Source: Sedimenticola_A sp040506425 (GTDB lineage: Bacteria > Pseudomonadota > Gammaproteobacteria > Chromatiales > Chromatiaceae). Taken from it: DNA of 64,000 bases. Positions 62,074-64,000 of the stretch are shown piece by piece (position 1 is the first letter of the stretch; every line of letters begins with the position of its first letter). Under the pieces are notes generated by a model. The model saw nothing but the letters and a program-made list of their open reading frames with translations. It was not told the origin of the DNA and did not search any database. Location: positions 3,658,001-3,722,000 of the forward strand of contig OZ245051.1 in NCBI GenBank assembly GCA_965224515.1, in the 5' to 3' direction. The translations under genes and the position numbers were made by a program.

Positions 62074-63149
62074 TATTCCTGGTCTCCCTTCTTCTGGGCG
62101 TTCTTGATAGCCGTTACTGCCGCATGGGCTGCCGCTGCGGCGCCGACGATACCGGCGGATGCGAGACCGACCTTGTCGGCATTGGCCTCAACACCGAACT
62201 GGTGGGTATCGGTGACGTGCTGGTAGAAAGAGCCCTTGTCCCAGAAGCCGTCTTCAGAACAACCTATACAGGGGTGGCCAGCCTGAATTGGAAACGAGAG
62301 ACCACCGTTCCAGCGCACCGTGGAGCAGGCGTTGTAAGTGGTTGGCCCCTTGCAGCCCATCTTGTAGAGGCAGTAACCCTTGCGAGCGGACTCATCGTCC
62401 CATGCCTCCACGAACTGACCCGCGTCGAAATGGGGACGGCGGTAGCACTTATCGTGGATACGCTGGCTGTAGAACATCTTGGGCCGGCCCTGGCGGTCCA
62501 GTTCCGGGAACCTCTCGAAGGTAAGGATGTAGGTGATCACCGCGGTCATCACCTCCGCAATGGGAGGACAGCCCGGCACCTTGATGATCGGCTTGTCGGC
62601 AATGCCCGGCACCTTGTGCACAGGTGTCGCCCGTGTCGGGTTGGGTCGAGCCGCCTGCACGCATCCCCAGGAGGCGCAGGAACCCCAGGAGATGATCGCC
62701 TTGCAGTGATCAGCCGCGTGTTTCAGCTGTTCCAGAAACGGCTTGCCGCCGATGATGCAGGACATGCCGTCCTGGTTGAGTGGCGGATTGCCCTCCACCG
62801 CCAGTATGTAGTTGCCGTCATACTTCTCGATGGTCTCGGCAATGATCGCCTCGGCCTCGTGGCCGGCAGCAGCCATGATGGTGTCGTCGTAATCCAGTGA
62901 GATCATCGACAGCACCACGTCCTTGGCCAGGGGGTGGGCCGACCGGATGAAAGACTCGGAGCAGCAGGTGCACTCCAGTCCGTGCAGCCAGAGCACCGGG
63001 ATGCGCGGCTTGGTCTCCATCGCCTCGGCGATTCGGGGCACCATCGCCGGCCCGAGCCCAAGGGCCGAAGCCGTCAGGCTGCAGAATTTAAGAAAGCTGC
63101 GCCGGGTTATCCCCTGGCGCCGCATGACGTCGTAAAAGGTTTCGGTCAT
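62073..63149 (-). CDS. hupS: Uptake [NiFe]-hydrogenase small subunit, oxygen-tolerant type (HupS/HoxK)
   Basis: A 358-residue Fe-S subunit with a Tat signal (TRRSFLKFCSLTASALGLG; RR at 16-17), so the complex is exported. Proximal-cluster cysteines are C60, C62, C63 (LECTCCSESF), C158, C163 (WGSCASWGC) and C194 (VPGCPP). Subtracting a 43-residue signal gives 17, 19, 20, 115, 120 and 151; the extra Cys19 and Cys120 are diagnostic for the [4Fe-3S] cluster of oxygen-tolerant group 1d hydrogenases. The C-terminal helix (GIVGAAAAAHAAVTAI) anchors it to the membrane. The ATG at 63149 has GGAGGAG. First gene of the operon. Confidence 0.97.
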   Translation of the reverse strand: MTETFYDVMRRQGITRRSFLKFCSLTASALGLGPAMVPRIAEAMETKPRIPVLWLHGLECTCCSESFIRSAHPLAKDVVLSMISLDYDDTIMAAAGHEAEAIIAETIEKYDGNYILAVEGNPPLNQDGMSCIIGGKPFLEQLKHAADHCKAIISWGSCASWGCVQAARPNPTRATPVHKVPGIADKPIIKVPGCPPIAEVMTAVITYILTFERFPELDRQGRPKMFYSQRIHDKCYRRPHFDAGQFVEAWDDESARKGYCLYKMGCKGPTTYNACSTVRWNGGLSFPIQAGHPCIGCSEDGFWDKGSFYQHVTDTHQFGVEANADKVGLASAGIVGAAAAAHAAVTAIKNAQKKGDQE

Positions 63150-63220
63150 AACCGCACTCCTCCAGTTCGGAAACATGGATGCGCTCTTTACTGAGTCTTG
63201 TTCGCATCTGGAACTGGGAT

Positions 63221-63236
63221 TGCAACAGCCGTGCCA
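63221..63236 (-). promoter_or_regulatory. Sigma-54 promoter of hupSL
   Basis: Minus-strand TGGCACGGCTGTTGCA matches the -24/-12 consensus TGGCAC-N5-TTGCA exactly. Transcription would start near 63209, leaving a 60-nt leader before hupS. The AT-rich stretch upstream (about 63239-63265) could bind IHF; this is not shown. Confidence 0.88.
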
Positions 63237-63493
63237 TGTTTATTTATTTAATTCTTTCAATACCTTATGTAGCTTCCCCTTTGACGCAACACATGGCCGC
63301 CCGAAAAGTGTTATTCGTATACGACGGGCTTAGCGGAAAGGGCTATTCCACTTTATAACTGTGCTAATTAACAAACAGAAGGACGATTCAGGTAGCAACA
63401 ACGATGAAAAGTCAGCTATACCCGTATCAATACACGGGGCTATTTTCCGGGGCGGGGTATGTTGAAAATAAACTCAGCCACAAAGCATCGGGA

Positions 63494-64000
63494 TCATGTA
63501 CCACAAAAGGTCTGGTAACCAACGTCCGCAAAGTCGGGGACAACCTGGAACTCCTTCGTCCCCGCGGCCTGGGTGTATGGAGAGGAGAGGATTTCGAGAA
63601 ACTCCATAGCAGCATCCGGTTCACCAGTTTCGACACAGGCCTGAATCACCCTCTCCATGTGATGATTCCTGGGTATCACCACGGGATTGGCCTGTCTCAT
63701 TATGATTCCGGCTTCTTCAGCACTATCCTGTTGATCAGCCAAGCGTTGCTCCCATTGATCAAACCAGGTTCCATACTTATCGCGAACACGGTCTTTGACA
63801 AGCGTTGATGAAAGCGATTCAGTAAGCTGGTCAAAGCTGTTTGTGTAATCCAGCTTTTTCTCATGCATCAGGTTCAACAGATCGGTAATCAGCCCATGGT
63901 CGGAAGGCAGCAACCGGGTCAAACCCAGTTTACGGGCCATCATGCTCATATAGCGTTGTTTGAACTTGCCGGTAAAATCATCGATTCTGGAAACGGCAAG
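63494..64000 (-). CDS. selO: Protein adenylyltransferase SelO (YdiU), C-terminal part
   Basis: The minus-strand frame runs from the window edge to a stop at 63494, 169 codons with no start needed inside the window. It matches the C-terminal third of the SelO pseudokinase family, which AMPylates proteins: RKLGL, then LITDLLNLMHEKKLDYTNSF, ANPVVIPRNHHMERVIQACV and the terminal YQTFCGT. The N-terminal kinase-like core lies beyond the window. It is upstream of hupS on the same strand but separated by 340 bp containing the sigma-54 promoter. Confidence 0.88.
   Translation of the reverse strand, partial: LAVSRIDDFTGKFKQRYMSMMARKLGLTRLLPSDHGLITDLLNLMHEKKLDYTNSFDQLTESLSSTLVKDRVRDKYGTWFDQWEQRLADQQDSAEEAGIIMRQANPVVIPRNHHMERVIQACVETGEPDAAMEFLEILSSPYTQAAGTKEFQVVPDFADVGYQTFCGT

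Noticed and set aside
61384..62900. Two long plus-strand frames of 280 and 258 codons
   Set aside because: Antisense to hupL and hupS, both with full catalytic motifs.
63266..63282. TTGACGCAA as HoxA/HupR binding site
   Set aside because: The spacing between TTG and CAA is three, not the five reported for HupR sites, and a single copy is not convincing.
63404..63808. 134-codon plus-strand frame at the right edge
   Set aside because: The opposite strand carries a clear SelO C-terminus over the same bases.

Overview
The window looks like a chromosomal piece of a free-living or symbiotic gammaproteobacterium with respiratory versatility: quinol:fumarate reductase, an oxygen-tolerant uptake [NiFe]-hydrogenase plus an H2-sensing regulatory hydrogenase, and many sensory kinases. 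This assignment is an inference from gene content and protein resemblance (Chromatiales-like hydrogen/sulfur oxidisers come to mind); no rRNA or other taxonomic marker is present. There is no rRNA, tRNA, prophage, complete insertion sequence or CRISPR array that I can see.

Layout. 1-3.5 kb: the 5' two thirds of fhs (formate-tetrahydrofolate ligase) behind a LysR regulator, a DUF1127 protein and a DUF89 protein. 3.5-15.2 kb: a minus-strand signalling block: a NarL-type two-component pair, an HD-GYP response regulator, a giant hybrid kinase and a receptor with three periplasmic binding domains and three PAS domains but no kinase. The last three are joined by 4-bp start/stop overlaps. 15.4-27.5 kb: glycine-zipper lipoprotein, frdCAB of the Wolinella type, a cytochrome c'-like protein, malate dehydrogenase, an aldo/keto reductase, a truncated HxlR regulator, a GFA protein, a nitrilase and a CadC-like regulator with TPRs. 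27.7-30.5 kb: two overlapping CNNM/CorC transporters.

31-41.7 kb is a plus-strand phosphate/polyphosphate island: PPK2, a DUF47 (PhoU-like) protein with a PiT transporter, a P-loop protein coupled to an FHA-like/PPP phosphatase fusion, and two Na/Pi cotransporters, each followed by a homologous small lysine-rich helical protein of about 80 residues that I do not recognise. Two arrays of 11-bp spaced half-sites resembling Pho boxes lie before ppk2 and before the first Na/Pi gene.

42-43.6 kb holds a HipBA module. 43.7-63.2 kb is a hydrogenase supercluster read on the minus strand: hupS-hupL-small membrane protein-hupC; then hupD-F-G-H-I-J, hypA-B-C-D-E, a DUF559 protein, hoxX, hoxA, hoxJ, hoxB, hoxC. 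The small subunit has the six-cysteine signature of oxygen-tolerant group 1d enzymes. Near-consensus sigma-54 promoters precede both hupS and hupD, matching the GAFTGA-containing activator HoxA encoded in the cluster. A 165-bp MITE-like element abuts the terminator between these two units. A 46-bp tandem repeat and REP-like CCCTCTCCC repeats surround the DUF559 gene inside the operon. hypF is not in the window. The right edge carries the 3' end of selO.

Most worth follow-up: the small protein paired with each Na/Pi transporter, the P-loop/FHA-phosphatase pair, the Pho-box arrays, the kinase-less triple-sensor receptor, and the DUF559/repeat cassette inside the hydrogenase operon.
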